Origin: Streptomyces olivochromogenes
GTDB taxonomy: Bacteria > Actinomycetota > Actinomycetes > Streptomycetales > Streptomycetaceae
Reading direction: 5' to 3'
NCBI RefSeq assembly: GCF_021538895.1
Contig: NZ_JADDRL010000033.1
Location: 22,052 to 86,051 of the forward strand
Length of the DNA stretch: 64,000 bases
Shown: positions 35,469 through 43,868 of the stretch, one piece after another
Layout of the letters: the number at the start of each line of letters is the position of its first letter
How positions within the stretch are numbered: the first letter of the stretch is position 1
Notes under the pieces: generated by a model
What the model was told of the DNA's origin: nothing
The model's input: only the letters and a program-made list of their open reading frames with translations
Databases searched by the model: none
Program-made: the position numbers and the translations under genes

Positions 35469-36230
35469 TCATGCCGCTCGCCGGGCGCTGCGCCGTGCCC
35501 TGGCCGGCGCCACCGGGGTGTTCGTGCGGCGGCGGTAGACCAGGTACGGGCGGGCCAGGTAGCCGATGGGCACGCTCCACACATGCACGAGGCGGGTGAA
35601 CGGCCAGGCCGCGAAGAGCAGGCAGGCGGTCAGGGCGTGCAGCTGGAACAGCAGCGGGGCGCCGGTGATCGCCTCCGGCTGGGGCTGCAGGGTGAAGATG
35701 CCGCGGAACCAGACGGAGATGGTCTCCCGGTAGTCGTAGCCCGGCCCGAAGACGTTGTGCGCGGCGGTCGCGGTGATGCCCAGCAGCACCGTGGCGGACA
35801 GCAGCGGGAAGAGGAACTTGTCGCTGCGGTCGGTGCCGAGGCGGATCCGGCGGGTCAGCAGTCGCCGGGCGCACAGCATGCCCAGCCCGGTGACCATGGC
35901 GACGCCCGCCACCGAGCCGGCCCACACGGCCGTGGTGTGGTACTGGTGCTCGCTGATGCCCGCGGCCTCGGTCCAGGAGGCGGGGACCGCCAGGCCCACC
36001 ACGTGTCCGCCGATGACCATGAACGCGCCCAGGTGGAACAGCGGGCTGCCCCAGCGCAGCCAGCGGTGTTCGAGGAGCTGGCTGGTGCGGGAGGTCCAGC
36101 CGAACTGGTCCTGCCGGTAGCGCCAGATGTGCCCGACGGTGAACACGGCCAGGCAGATGTAGGGGAACGCGACCCACAGCAGCAGGTCGGCGCCGCTGGT
36201 GGTGGTGGCGAGGGAGGCGGCGGTGCTCAT
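35469..36230 (-). CDS. narI: Respiratory nitrate reductase gamma subunit 1
   Basis: A 253-residue, five-TM cytochrome b subunit. HIWRYRQDQFGW, the first His-bearing loop, RWGSPLFHLGAFMVIGGHVVG and FQLHALTACLLFAAWPFTRLVH carry the four axial histidines of the two b hemes. It oxidises quinol at the membrane and passes electrons to NarH. Its ATG overlaps narJ by ATGA. A basic, Ala/Arg-rich tail ends the protein. Confidence 0.95.
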   Translation of the reverse strand: MSTAASLATTTSGADLLLWVAFPYICLAVFTVGHIWRYRQDQFGWTSRTSQLLEHRWLRWGSPLFHLGAFMVIGGHVVGLAVPASWTEAAGISEHQYHTTAVWAGSVAGVAMVTGLGMLCARRLLTRRIRLGTDRSDKFLFPLLSATVLLGITATAAHNVFGPGYDYRETISVWFRGIFTLQPQPEAITGAPLLFQLHALTACLLFAAWPFTRLVHVWSVPIGYLARPYLVYRRRTNTPVAPARARRSARRAA

Positions 36231-37003
36231 CGGAGGCCTTCCGGGGAGGACAGGGGCGGCATGAGGGTCGGCGGGGCCTGCTCGGGCGGCACGAAGGTGC
36301 CGGGCGGGGCGAACTCCCCGCTGCCGTACGGGTCGAGGCCGACGTCCTCGTTGGGCGGCCCCTGGGCGGCCAGCTCGGCCACGGCCTTCAGGTCTGCCTC
36401 GGTGGCCGGCGGCAGGAGGCTGAGCAGGGCGGCCAGGACGTGCCGGTAGGGGGACTTCGTGTCGGTCAGCGCCCGGTGGATCAGCTCCAGCCCGCGCCGG
36501 TGCTGGCGCAGCGGCGCCTCGCCGGGGCCCGGCCCGCAGAGCGCGGCGAACTCCAGGGCGACCGGGAGGTGGTCGGGCAGTTCCCCGCCGTCCGTGTCCC
36601 AGCCGGCGGCGCGGTAGCGCTGGGCCAGGGCGAGCAGGGCCATGCCGCGGCGGCGGGTGTCACCGTGCAGGTAGTAGGTGAGGTAGAGGCTGCTCTTGCG
36701 GCGCAGGTCGAACGTCTCGACGTAGTGCTGCTCCAGCGCGTCGGACTCCTGCGCGGTCGACCAGGCGGTGAAGGCGGCCAGTTCGGTGGCGGCCGGCGAG
36801 GGGTCCAGCGCCGCCACGGTGGCTTCGACGACCGGGCGGGCGGCGACGAGTTCGGCGTCCGGGTACTGCAGCAGCAGGGACATCAGCCGCAGCAGCAGGG
36901 CACGGTCCTCCGCCTCGCGCGGGGTGAGCGGGGCCCGGCGGCGGGTGGCCGCGCGGATACGGGTGCGCACGATCTCGGGGACGGTGGCGGGCAGCGGGCT
37001 CAC
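36227..37003 (-). CDS. narJ: Nitrate reductase molybdenum cofactor assembly chaperone 1
   Basis: A 258-residue NarJ (TorD-like helical chaperone): LRLMSLLLQYPDAELV, YVETFDLRRKSSLYLTYYLHGDTRRRGMALLALAQRY and LPDHLPVALEFAALC are family signatures. It holds apo-NarGH and promotes cofactor insertion. GTG start overlaps the narH stop (GTGA). The C-terminal Pro-rich tail (about 30 residues) is longer than in narJ2. Confidence 0.93.
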   Translation of the reverse strand: MSPLPATVPEIVRTRIRAATRRRAPLTPREAEDRALLLRLMSLLLQYPDAELVAARPVVEATVAALDPSPAATELAAFTAWSTAQESDALEQHYVETFDLRRKSSLYLTYYLHGDTRRRGMALLALAQRYRAAGWDTDGGELPDHLPVALEFAALCGPGPGEAPLRQHRRGLELIHRALTDTKSPYRHVLAALLSLLPPATEADLKAVAELAAQGPPNEDVGLDPYGSGEFAPPGTFVPPEQAPPTLMPPLSSPEGLR

Positions 37004-38568
37004 GGGTGGCCTCCGGCGGGAGCGTCGGGGTTGCGGCGGCGCAGGGTGGGGATGCCGAGCATCACGCGGCGGCCGTCGGTGGGCTGGGGATCGCCGGAGG
37101 ACTCCACCGGGCAGCGGTTCTCCATCGCGGACAGGGCGGCCGCGTCCTCCTTGTGCGCTGCGGGGATGACGTACCGGTCCTGGTACTTGGCGACGGCGAG
37201 CAGCCGGTGCATGTCCTCCGCCTCGCGGGCCGTCAGGCCCACGGCCTTCAGCGCGCTCTCGTCGCCCGGCTCGCCGAGGATGCGTTCGCGCATGTACGAG
37301 CGCAGCGCCGTGAGCTTCATCAGCACGCCCGCGACGACGTCGGCGTCCCCGGCCGTGAACAGCTCGGCCAGGTACTCCAGCGGGATGCGCAGCTGGGTGA
37401 CCGCGGCGAAGACATGGTCGGGGTCGTCCTGGTTGCCGCCCGCCGCGTCGACCGCGTCGAGGACGGGGGAGAGCGGGGGCACGTACCAGACCATGGGCAT
37501 GGTGCGGTACTCCGGGTGCAGCGGCAGCGCCACCTTGTACGTCATCACCAGGTCGTACACGGGGGAGCGGCGGGCGGCGTCCAGCCAGTCCTCGGGGATG
37601 CCGGATCTGCGTGCCGCGGCGATCACTTCGGGGTCGGACGGGTCGAGGAAGACGCCGCGCTGGGCGTCCAGCAGGTCCTTCTCGTCCGGCGTGGCGGCGG
37701 CCTCGCCGACGCGGTCGGCGTCGTACAGCAGCAGGCCCAGGTAGCGCAGCCGACCGACGCAGGTCTCGGAGCAGATGGTGGGCTGACCGGCCTCGATGCG
37801 CGGGAAGCAGAAGGTGCACTTCTCGGCCTTGCCGGTGACGTGGTTGACGTACACCTTCTTGTACGGGCACGCGGTCACGCACATCCGCCAGCCGCGGCAG
37901 CGGTCCTGGTCGACCAGGACGATGCCGTCCTCCACCCGCTTGTACATCGCGCCCGAGGGGCAGGCCGAGACGCAGGCAGGGTTGAGGCAGTGCTCGCACA
38001 GCCGGGGCAGGTGGAAGAGAAAGGTCTGCTCGAACTCGAACTTCACCTTCTCCGCCCACTCGCCGGAGAGGTTGGGGTCCGCGCCGGCGTGCTCGGGCGC
38101 GCCGCCCAGGCTGTCCTCCCAGTTGGCGCCCCAGGTGATGTCGGTGGGCTTGCCGGTGAGGACCGAGCGGGGGCGGGCGACGGGCATGTCCGGCCCGGCC
38201 GGGGCGCTGACCAGGTTGTCGTAGTCGTAGGTGACCGGCTCGTAGTAGTCCTCGATGGACGGCAGGTCGGGGTTGGAGAACAACGAGAGCAGCCGCTTGA
38301 CCCGGCCGCCCGAGCGCAGCACCAGCCGGCCGCGCTTGTCGAGCATCCAGCCGCCCTTCCACTGCTCCTGGTCCTCGTAGCGGCGGGGGTAGCCGACGCC
38401 GGGCTTGGTCTCGACGTTGTTGAACCAGGCGTACTCGACGCCGGTGCGGTTGGTCCACGTCTGCTTGCAGGTGACCGAGCAGGTGTGGCAGCCGATGCAC
38501 TTGTCGAGGTTCATCACCATCGCGACCTGGGCCATGACGCGTCCGATGGTGGCTCCGTCACGGGGCAT
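37000..38568 (-). CDS. narH: Respiratory nitrate reductase beta subunit 1
   Basis: A 522-residue Fe-S electron-transfer subunit. Four cysteine groups are present: KCIGCHTCSVTCK, CEHCLNPACVSACP, CRGWRMCVTACP (the Trp in place of the second Cys gives the 3Fe-4S cluster) and KCTFCFPR. It carries electrons from NarI to NarG. The ATG at 38568, right after the narG stop, is preferred to an upstream in-frame ATG at 38583 that lies inside narG. Confidence 0.96.
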   Translation of the reverse strand: MPRDGATIGRVMAQVAMVMNLDKCIGCHTCSVTCKQTWTNRTGVEYAWFNNVETKPGVGYPRRYEDQEQWKGGWMLDKRGRLVLRSGGRVKRLLSLFSNPDLPSIEDYYEPVTYDYDNLVSAPAGPDMPVARPRSVLTGKPTDITWGANWEDSLGGAPEHAGADPNLSGEWAEKVKFEFEQTFLFHLPRLCEHCLNPACVSACPSGAMYKRVEDGIVLVDQDRCRGWRMCVTACPYKKVYVNHVTGKAEKCTFCFPRIEAGQPTICSETCVGRLRYLGLLLYDADRVGEAAATPDEKDLLDAQRGVFLDPSDPEVIAAARRSGIPEDWLDAARRSPVYDLVMTYKVALPLHPEYRTMPMVWYVPPLSPVLDAVDAAGGNQDDPDHVFAAVTQLRIPLEYLAELFTAGDADVVAGVLMKLTALRSYMRERILGEPGDESALKAVGLTAREAEDMHRLLAVAKYQDRYVIPAAHKEDAAALSAMENRCPVESSGDPQPTDGRRVMLGIPTLRRRNPDAPAGGHP

Positions 38569-38569
38569 G

Positions 38570-41500
38570 TCAGTACTCCACATCCTGCGAGCGACGGCGG
38601 ATGACCGTGACCTCGTCGCGCTGGTTTCCGGTCGGGCCGTAGTAGTTGAAGGCGTAGGTGAACTGCGCGTAGCCGCCCGCGAGATGGGTGGGCTTGAGCA
38701 GCAGCCGGGTCAGGGAGTTGTGGATGCCACCGCGCCTGCCGCTGACCTCGGTCTTCGGCACGTTCACGTTGCGGTCCTGGGCGTGGTACATGTACACCGT
38801 GCCCTCGGGCATGCGGTGGGTGACCACGGCCCGGGCGGCGACCACGCCGTTGCGGTTGTACGCCTCGATCCACTCGTTGTCCTTGACGCCGATCTTCTCG
38901 GCATCGCCGGTGGACATCCAGATCACGGGGCCGCCGCGGGACAGGGCGAGCATGTGGGCGTTGTCCTGGTAGTTCGAGTGGATGGACCACTTGGAGTGCG
39001 GGGTCAGATAGCGGACCGTGACCTCGGCCCGGCCGTCCTCGCGCAGGTGCTCGTCGCCGTAGTGCCGGGGCGTGTTCAACGGCGGCCGGTAGACCGGCAG
39101 TTGCTCACCCAGCTCGGCCATCCAGTCGTGCTGGACGAAGAAGTGCTGGCGTCCGGTGAGGGTGTGCCAGGGCTTCTTGTGCTCGACGTTGATGACGAAC
39201 GGCGAGTAGCGGCGGCCGCCGGTCTCCGAACCCGACCACTCGTACGACGTGATCACCGCGCGCGGCTGGGTGCGGGTGTCGGCGAAGGTGATCCGCTCCG
39301 CCTCACGCTCGGCGGCGAGTTCCACCAGGCCCTCGCTGCCCGTCTGCCGCTCCAGTTCGCGGAAGCCCTCCGTGGCGAGCCGTCCGTTGGTCGTGCCGGA
39401 CAGGGCCAGGATGGCCTCGCACATGTGGCTGGCGGTGGCCAGGGCGGGGCGGCCCGCGGCGATCCCGTCGCGCACGGTGCCGTTGCGGTGGCGCAGCTCC
39501 TCGATCTCCTGGTCCGGGTGGACGGTGACGCCCTTGGTGGTCGTGCCCAGCTTGTCCAGCAGGGGGCCGACCGCGCGCATCTTCTGGGCGATCGCCGCGT
39601 AGTCCCGCTCGATCACGACCAGCTTCGGCATGGTGCGTCCCGGCACCGGCTCGCACTCGCCCGCCTTCCAGTCCCGTACGACACCGCCGGGCTGGGCGAG
39701 TTCGTCCGGTGTGTCGTGCAGCAGCGGCACGGCGAGGACGTCGGTGCGGGTGCCGAGGTGGTCGGCGGCGAGCTCGCTGAACTTGTCGGCGATGGTGAGG
39801 AACGTGTCGTAGTCGGTGCGCGCCTGCCAGGGCGGGGCGATGGCCGGCGTGAAGGCGTGCACGAAGGGGTGCATGTCCGTGCTGGACAGGTCGTCCTTCT
39901 CGTACCAGGTCGCGGCCGGGAGGACGACGTCGGCGAGCAGGCCGGTGGAGGTCATCCGGAAGTCCACCGCGACCATCAGGTCCAACTTGCCCTCGGGGGC
40001 CTCCTCGCGCCACACCACCTCCTTCGGGCGGGCCTCGGGCGGAGTCTCCGTGGAGCGGACCGCCGCGTCCGTGCCCAGCAGGTGGCGCAGGAAGTACTCG
40101 TTGCCCTTGCCGGACGAGCCCAGCAGGTTCGCCCGCCACACGGTCAGGACACGCGGGAAGTTGGCCGGGTCGTCGGGGTCCTCTGCGGCGAACCGCAGCC
40201 GTCCGGACTTCAGTTCCTCGACGATGTGCTCGCCGACCTCGCGTCCCTGCGACCTCGCCTCGTCCGTGAGATCCAGCGGGTTGCGGTTGAAGCCGGGGTG
40301 ACCGGGCGTCCAGCCCAGGCGTATCGCCTGCGCGAGGCAGTCGGCGAAGCCCTTGCCCTTGAACCGGCCCTCACCGAGCGGCGAGGCCAACTCGTCCGGC
40401 CCGAAGGCCTCGTAGCGCCACTGGTCGGAGTTGAGGTACCAGTACGAGGTGCCCGCCATGTGCCGGGTGGGCCGCTGCCAGTCGAAGGCGAACGACAGGT
40501 GCTGCTGCCCGGTGACCGGACGGACCTTCTCCTGGCCGACGTAGTGCGCCCAGCCGCCGCCGTTCACGCCCTGGCAGCCGGTCATCGTCGTCAGGGCCAG
40601 GAAGGCCCGGTAGATCGTGTCGGAGTGGAACCAGTGGTTGGTCCCCGCACCCAGGGCGATCATGGAACGGCCGTTGGTGCGCTCGGCGTTGCGGGCGAAC
40701 TCCCGGGCGATCCGGGCCGCCTGCTCGGCCGGCACCGAGGTGATCGTCTCCTGCCAGGCCGGGGTGTACGGCTGGTCCGCGTCGTCGTACGAGGACGGCC
40801 AGCTGCCCGGCAGACCCGGCCGCCGCACCCCGTACTGGGCGAGCATCAGGTCGAACACCGTGGTGACGAGGCGGCCGCCGATCCGGCGCACCGGCACCCC
40901 GCGCACCATGAACGAACCGCCCTCGGTGGCGCCCTCGTCGAAGCGCGGCAGGGCCACGGCGACCGCGTCCCCGGCCTCCGCCAGCAGGCTCAGCGCGGGC
41001 ACGGTGTCGTCCAGGTCGAGGTTCCAGCGGCCCTTGCCCTCCTCGCCCCAGCGGAAGCCGAGCGAGCCGTTCGGCACGACCGGCTCGCCGCTCGCGCTGT
41101 CCACCAGGACGGTCTTGGACTCCGCGTGCTCGCTCGTGTCGCCGAGGTCGGCGGCCGTCAGGAACCCGTCCGGCACGTGGCCGCCGTCCCGCTCGCGCAG
41201 CGTGACCAGGAACGGGGCGTCGGTGAACTTCCGCAAGTAGTCCTGGAAGTAGGGCACTTGGCGGTCGACGAGGAACTCGCGCAGGATCACGTGGCCCATC
41301 GCCATGGCCAGCGCCCCGTCCGTGCCCGGGTGCGGGGCCAGCCACTCGTCGGCGAACTTCACGTTGTCCGCGTAGTCGGGGCTGACCGCGATGACCTTGG
41401 TGCCGTTGTAGCGGGTCTCGGTCAGGAAGTGCGCGTCGGGCGTGCGGGTCACCGGGATGTTGGAGCCCCACATGATCAGATAGCCCGCGTTCCACCAGTC

Positions 41501-42268
41501 CGCGGACTCCGGTACGTCCGTCTGGTCGCCGAAGACCTGCGGCGAGGCGACCGGCAGGTCGGCGTACCAGTCGTAGAACGACAGCAGCGTGCCGCCGATC
41601 AGCGACATGAACCGGGCGCCGGCCGCGAAGGACGCCATGGACATCGCCGGGATCGGCGAGAAGCCCGCCACCCGGTCCGGGCCGTACGCCCGGACGGTGT
41701 GCACATGGGCGGCGGCGACCAGCTCGGCCACCTCGTCCCAGTCGGCGCGCACCAGGCCGCCCTTGCCGCGGGCCCGCTTGTACGCGCGCGCCTTCGCCGG
41801 GTCGCCGGTGATCTCCGCCCAGGCCGCCACCGGGTCGCCGAGCCGGCGCCGGGCCTCGCGCCACAGCTTCAGCAGCGTGCCCCGTACGTACGGGTAGCGG
41901 ACCCGGCTGGGCGAGTAGGTGTACCAGGAGAAGGAGGCACCCCGCGGGCAGCCGCGCGGCTCGTACTCCGGGCAGTCGGTGCCGATCGACGGGTAGTCGG
42001 TGGCCTGGTGCTCCCACGTGATGATGCCGTCCTTGACGTACACCATCCACGAGCAGGAACCGGTGCAGTTCACGCCATGGGTGGAGCGCACCACCTTGTC
42101 GTGCGACCAGCGGTCCCGGTAGAAGCTCTCCCATTGCGGGTCGCCCTCACCGAACACGGCGCGACCGTCCGCCGACACCTCACGGCGCGTGAGCAGCCGC
42201 CGGGCCGCCAGCGGCCAGCCCTCTCCGGCGCGCGGCTTGGCGGGGCGGGCGTTCTCGTCTTTCTCCAT
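38570..42268 (-). CDS. narG: Respiratory nitrate reductase alpha subunit 1
   Basis: A 1232-residue molybdo-bis-MGD enzyme that reduces nitrate to nitrite at the cytoplasmic face. The FS0 cluster ligands are His64, Cys68, Cys72 and Cys107, spaced as in E. coli NarG (HGVNCTGSC ... CPRG). The molybdenum Asp lies in FYDWYADLP, and DAHFLTETRYNGTK and SGTTNGRL are further family marks. It is first in the operon narGHJI-DUF6457-moeA on the minus strand. DevR-like boxes lie 39-75 bp upstream. ATG 42268 is preferred; 12 upstream codons are possible but fall in the promoter. Confidence 0.96.
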   Translation of the reverse strand: MEKDENARPAKPRAGEGWPLAARRLLTRREVSADGRAVFGEGDPQWESFYRDRWSHDKVVRSTHGVNCTGSCSWMVYVKDGIITWEHQATDYPSIGTDCPEYEPRGCPRGASFSWYTYSPSRVRYPYVRGTLLKLWREARRRLGDPVAAWAEITGDPAKARAYKRARGKGGLVRADWDEVAELVAAAHVHTVRAYGPDRVAGFSPIPAMSMASFAAGARFMSLIGGTLLSFYDWYADLPVASPQVFGDQTDVPESADWWNAGYLIMWGSNIPVTRTPDAHFLTETRYNGTKVIAVSPDYADNVKFADEWLAPHPGTDGALAMAMGHVILREFLVDRQVPYFQDYLRKFTDAPFLVTLRERDGGHVPDGFLTAADLGDTSEHAESKTVLVDSASGEPVVPNGSLGFRWGEEGKGRWNLDLDDTVPALSLLAEAGDAVAVALPRFDEGATEGGSFMVRGVPVRRIGGRLVTTVFDLMLAQYGVRRPGLPGSWPSSYDDADQPYTPAWQETITSVPAEQAARIAREFARNAERTNGRSMIALGAGTNHWFHSDTIYRAFLALTTMTGCQGVNGGGWAHYVGQEKVRPVTGQQHLSFAFDWQRPTRHMAGTSYWYLNSDQWRYEAFGPDELASPLGEGRFKGKGFADCLAQAIRLGWTPGHPGFNRNPLDLTDEARSQGREVGEHIVEELKSGRLRFAAEDPDDPANFPRVLTVWRANLLGSSGKGNEYFLRHLLGTDAAVRSTETPPEARPKEVVWREEAPEGKLDLMVAVDFRMTSTGLLADVVLPAATWYEKDDLSSTDMHPFVHAFTPAIAPPWQARTDYDTFLTIADKFSELAADHLGTRTDVLAVPLLHDTPDELAQPGGVVRDWKAGECEPVPGRTMPKLVVIERDYAAIAQKMRAVGPLLDKLGTTTKGVTVHPDQEIEELRHRNGTVRDGIAAGRPALATASHMCEAILALSGTTNGRLATEGFRELERQTGSEGLVELAAEREAERITFADTRTQPRAVITSYEWSGSETGGRRYSPFVINVEHKKPWHTLTGRQHFFVQHDWMAELGEQLPVYRPPLNTPRHYGDEHLREDGRAEVTVRYLTPHSKWSIHSNYQDNAHMLALSRGGPVIWMSTGDAEKIGVKDNEWIEAYNRNGVVAARAVVTHRMPEGTVYMYHAQDRNVNVPKTEVSGRRGGIHNSLTRLLLKPTHLAGGYAQFTYAFNYYGPTGNQRDEVTVIRRRSQDVEY

Positions 42269-42306
42269 GGTTGCGAACGCTAAGCGCCGCGCGTGCCCCG
42301 GCACCT

Positions 42307-42397
42307 GGGCCGAACGGCCCTGTCACCGGGTCTGACCGACCCGAGAAATCCGGCCGGGCCGGGGACCCACGGCCCGCGGCGCAGGGACCGGTGGCAC
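42307..42397. promoter_or_regulatory. DevR-like boxes between narG1 and the radical SAM gene
   Basis: GGGCCGAACGGCCC (42307-42320) and a weaker GGTCTGACCGACCC (42329-42342) start 22 bp apart, 39-75 bp before narG1. GGGACCGGTGGCAC (42384-42397), of the alternative GGGAC type, lies 57-70 bp before the leader GTG at 42454 of the divergent unit. The pair could drive both transcripts. Confidence 0.65.
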
Positions 42398-42453
42398 AGG
42401 CGTCGCCGGCCGGCTCCCGGACATGCTGGCGTCGACCGAACCGGAGGTTTGAC

Positions 42454-42663
42454 GTGTACGACCGCATCGGGCGCTCGCCCGGACAGTTCCCCCCGACAGT
42501 GCCGTGGCGGGCGGGGCGTACCCAACGGTCCGGTCGCCGGCCGGCCGCCCACCGCGACTGCCACCGCGGCGGGGCGGCCGGAACCGGACGCCGCGCGAGC
42601 GGCCGCCCGGCGGCGGGGCGAGCCGGCCTGTGCGTGAACGGCCGCCCGGAGGCAGGGCGATGA
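42454..42663 (+). CDS. Possible Arg-rich leader ORF coupled to the radical SAM gene
   Basis: GTG at 42454 follows GGAGG (42443-42447) and opens a 69-codon frame rich in Arg, Gly and Pro, starting VYDRIGRSPGQ. Its TGA (42661-42663) overlaps the next ATG (ATGA). The region around the GTG (CGACCGAACCGGAGG then ACGTGTACG) is nearly identical to 53219-53244 before the nitroreductase. It may be a regulatory leader peptide, a small protein, or only a conserved untranslated leader; coding is not proven. Confidence 0.4.
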   Translation: MYDRIGRSPGQFPPTVPWRAGRTQRSGRRPAAHRDCHRGGAAGTGRRASGRPAAGRAGLCVNGRPEAGR

Positions 42664-43868
42664 GCGCCGCCCGTGTGGTGCGTCGGCAGCATCAGGACGC
42701 GGCCGACAGGCCCTTCATCGTCATCTGGGAGAGCACCCGGGCCTGCCCGCTGGCCTGTCTGCACTGCCGTGCCGAGGCCGTACCCGACCGCGACCCGCGC
42801 GAACTGGACACCGCCGCCGCCCAGGACCTCATGCGTCAGGTGGCCGCCTTCGGGCATCCCGCCCCGCTGTTCGTGATCACCGGCGGAGACCCCTTCCAGC
42901 GCCCCGACCTGCTGGACCTGATCCGGTACGGACGGGAGATCGGGCTGCCGGTCGCCGTCTCGCCCTCCGGCACCCCGACCCTCACCCCGGACCGGCTCCG
43001 GGCCGTGCACGAGGCGGGCGCCAAAGGCCTCTCCCTGAGCCTGGACGGCTCCACGGCCGCCCTGCACGACGGCTTCCGCGGCGTCGACGGTGTCTACGGC
43101 TGGACGCTCGACGCCTGGGACACCGCACGCGCCCTCGGCATGAAGGTGCAGATCAACACCACGGTCACCCGGCACAACCTGCACGACCTGCCCGACATCG
43201 TCCGGCTGGTCCGCGAGCACGGAGCGATGCTGTGGAGCGCCTTCTTCCTGGTGCCCACCGGCCGTGGCCGGGCGCTCGGCGCCCTGACCGCCGCCGAGAC
43301 CGAGGACGTCCTCAACTTCGTGTACGACGTCGGGCTGAGCGTGCCCGCCAAGACCACCGAGGCCCACCACTTCCGCCGGGTCGCCCTGCAACGCCGGATC
43401 CTGGCGGACACCGGCGGCGACCCGGTGGCCGTCCTCGGGCTCGGCCCGCTCTACCTGCGGCTGCGCGAGCGCGCCGCCGAACTCGGGCTCGACGCGGGCG
43501 AGCGGCGCACCCGCCGGCCTCCGCTGGACGTCAACGCCGGCCGCGGTTTCGTCTTCGTCTCGCACACCGGCACCGTCCATCCCAGCGGCTTCCTGCCCCT
43601 GGGCGCGGGCAGCGTGCGGGAGACGCCGCTGACCGGGATCTACCGGAACTCCGACCTGTTCACCGGCCTGCGGGACGCCGACCGGCTCGGCGGGCGGTGC
43701 GGTGGCTGCGAGTTCCGCCGCGTGTGCGGCGGATCGCGTTCCCGCGCGTACGGCGTCACCGGCGACCCCTACGCGGAGGAACCCTGGTGCGGCTACCGCC
43801 CCGGGTCCTTCCCCTACCAGCGGGAGCTGGCCGAGCTCCTGCCCGACACCCCCGGCGGAACGGCATGA
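42660..43868 (+). CDS. Radical SAM/SPASM protein
   Basis: A 402-residue radical SAM enzyme. The [4Fe-4S]-SAM motif is CPLACLHC (Cys-x3-Cys-x2-Cys, about residues 29-36), followed by FVITGGDPFQRPDL. The C-terminal SPASM-type region has CGGCEFRRVCGGSRSRAYGVTGDPYAEEPWC, cysteines for an auxiliary cluster. It resembles the TIGR04053-type and NirJ/AhbD-like heme- or peptide-modifying groups. Its stop overlaps the NirK fusion start (ATGA), strongly linking it to nitrite reduction: it may make or modify a cofactor or peptide, but the substrate is unknown. Confidence 0.9.
   Translation: MSAARVVRRQHQDAADRPFIVIWESTRACPLACLHCRAEAVPDRDPRELDTAAAQDLMRQVAAFGHPAPLFVITGGDPFQRPDLLDLIRYGREIGLPVAVSPSGTPTLTPDRLRAVHEAGAKGLSLSLDGSTAALHDGFRGVDGVYGWTLDAWDTARALGMKVQINTTVTRHNLHDLPDIVRLVREHGAMLWSAFFLVPTGRGRALGALTAAETEDVLNFVYDVGLSVPAKTTEAHHFRRVALQRRILADTGGDPVAVLGLGPLYLRLRERAAELGLDAGERRTRRPPLDVNAGRGFVFVSHTGTVHPSGFLPLGAGSVRETPLTGIYRNSDLFTGLRDADRLGGRCGGCEFRRVCGGSRSRAYGVTGDPYAEEPWCGYRPGSFPYQRELAELLPDTPGGTA

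Noticed and set aside
38405..42283. Very long plus-strand open frame (1292 codons) opposite narG1
   Set aside because: It is an antisense shadow: narG1 is unmistakable on the minus strand, and open antisense frames are common at high GC. Its residue composition is Arg/Gly/Val-rich with no domain.
42271..42453. Upstream part of the open frame leading into the 42454 leader
   Set aside because: No good start or ribosome-binding site before 42454 and the region contains the box-rich promoter, so only the GTG 42454 frame is considered, and that tentatively.
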